Part shown: positions 63,168 to 64,000 of the stretch, one piece after another
How positions within the stretch are numbered: position 1 is the stretch's first letter
Layout of the letters: each line of letters begins with the position of its first letter
Source: Atrina japonica
Taxonomy: Eukaryota > Mollusca > Bivalvia > Pterioida > Pinnidae
DNA length: 64,000 nucleotides
NCBI GenBank assembly: GCA_030159075.1
Contig: BROG01000257.1
Span: forward strand, 211,501-275,500
Direction of reading: 5' to 3'
Position numbers and translations under genes: made by a program
Notes under the pieces: generated by a model
The model's input: only the letters and a program-made list of their open reading frames with translations
What the model was told of the DNA's origin: nothing
Database searches by the model: none

Positions 63168-63212
63168 AAGGTTGATACCTACCACGCAAGTTTAACGTAG
63201 CGATATCCAATG
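63168..63212 (+). repeat. 44-bp direct repeat, copy 2
   Basis: AAAGGTTGATACCTACCACG, CAAGTTTAACGTAGCGATAT, CCAAT. Lies in the putative first intron of the F-box gene, after a short A run. Confidence 0.8.
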
Positions 63213-63830
63213 CATACTCTATAATTTATCCATGCTCACGACAAATTAATCTGTTTTGTACTAGATATCCGCACTCAAATTACCACTACGGTAATGTTAG
63301 TTGTTACATTAATAATGGCATCAATCTGTCAAAGTTTCAGAGTGGAAGTGAAAGAAACAGATAGTTTATTGGTCATACTGATTTAGCTGGCTCACTGATC
63401 TATGAAGTATGTTTGGGCCAAGATCCCAGGCTAATATTATATGAAATCATCAGTCAGATGTGTTTTCAGAACTTTTCGAGTATTATTGTACGAAAGACGT
63501 GGTTTCAGAACTTTCCAAGTACAACCGTATTGTACTGTGAAAAGAAAGGTTAATATACACTCACTGATTCCTAACAACAATAATATATTGGGAGTTATTC
63601 TCCTTCATATAACTTTTTTGTGAAGAGAGGTGTGAGTATATAAAAATGATTACTCACATGACCCAATTTATTGACATCGCATGGATAACACCAGAGACTA
63701 GTAGGAATAGTATTTTCAAAATTTGAAGCGACCAAACAAAGAAAAAAGTATATAGAATAGATATAGGATAAACTTTTTTCTTTTTTAATTATATCGGTTA
63801 AAATATTTTTATTTTGACGATTGGTTGCTT

Positions 63831-64000
63831 AAAAAATATAAAAAAAAAAAATAAAAAAAATAAAATTAAAAAAAATATAATAATTTAATTAATAAATATA
63901 TTAAAAAAAAAATAAAAAATTTAAATTATAAAAAAAAATTATAAAAATAAATAAAAATAAAAAAAAAAAATTTTTAAAAAAATAATAATTAATAAAAAAA
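63831..64000. other. A/T-only terminal stretch, probable contig edge
   Basis: The last ~170 bases contain no G or C and consist of A runs broken by single T bases. This is typical of low-quality sequence at an assembly end rather than of biology. Confidence 0.7.

Overview
This is a eukaryotic, AT-rich, repeat-laden genomic window. It holds two multi-exon genes on the minus strand, plus the start of a probable third on the plus strand. Introns follow GT/AG rules and both minus-strand genes are typical metazoan genes. The tRNA-derived SINEs share a central block resembling molluscan SINEs, and there is a hammerhead-bearing Penelope-like element. Together these suggest a mollusc, probably a bivalve; that taxonomic call is inference.

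Layout. 1-2257: sequence downstream of gene 1. 2258-15315 (minus): a complete TMEM106-family gene, six coding exons, 274 aa, reading frame continuous across every junction. Its first intron carries a 234-bp CT run and two large 59/60-bp satellites. 15316-19843: intergenic, with one orphan exon-like segment. 19844-57943 (minus): complete mitochondrial methylmalonyl-CoA mutase (MMUT), 19 coding exons, 747 aa, including a short first exon that encodes a targeting peptide. Its introns hold about fifteen minisatellites, a degenerate Tigger/pogo transposon (22633-25302, TA target duplication), related MITEs and SINE fragments. 57944-62880: intergenic, dominated by a Penelope-like retroelement (59391-62205). 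Its terminal repeats are inverted, and each contains a hammerhead ribozyme. 62904-63058 (plus): first coding exon of an F-box protein. 63831-64000: only A and T, probably a contig edge.

The most unusual observation is a recurrent architecture. Three separate minisatellites (TMEM106 intron 2/exon 3, MMUT intron 3, MMUT intron 16) are tandem amplifications of an exon-intron junction. Each unit carries a piece of the neighbouring exon plus its splice site, so the true splice site sits at the edge of an array of near-identical copies. In TMEM106 the unit is 42 bp (14 codons), open in the right frame, with an acceptor in every copy.

The two full genes have no obvious joint pathway. MMUT is a mitochondrial B12 enzyme; TMEM106 proteins are lysosomal membrane proteins. 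All long open frames inside repeat arrays are treated as artefacts.
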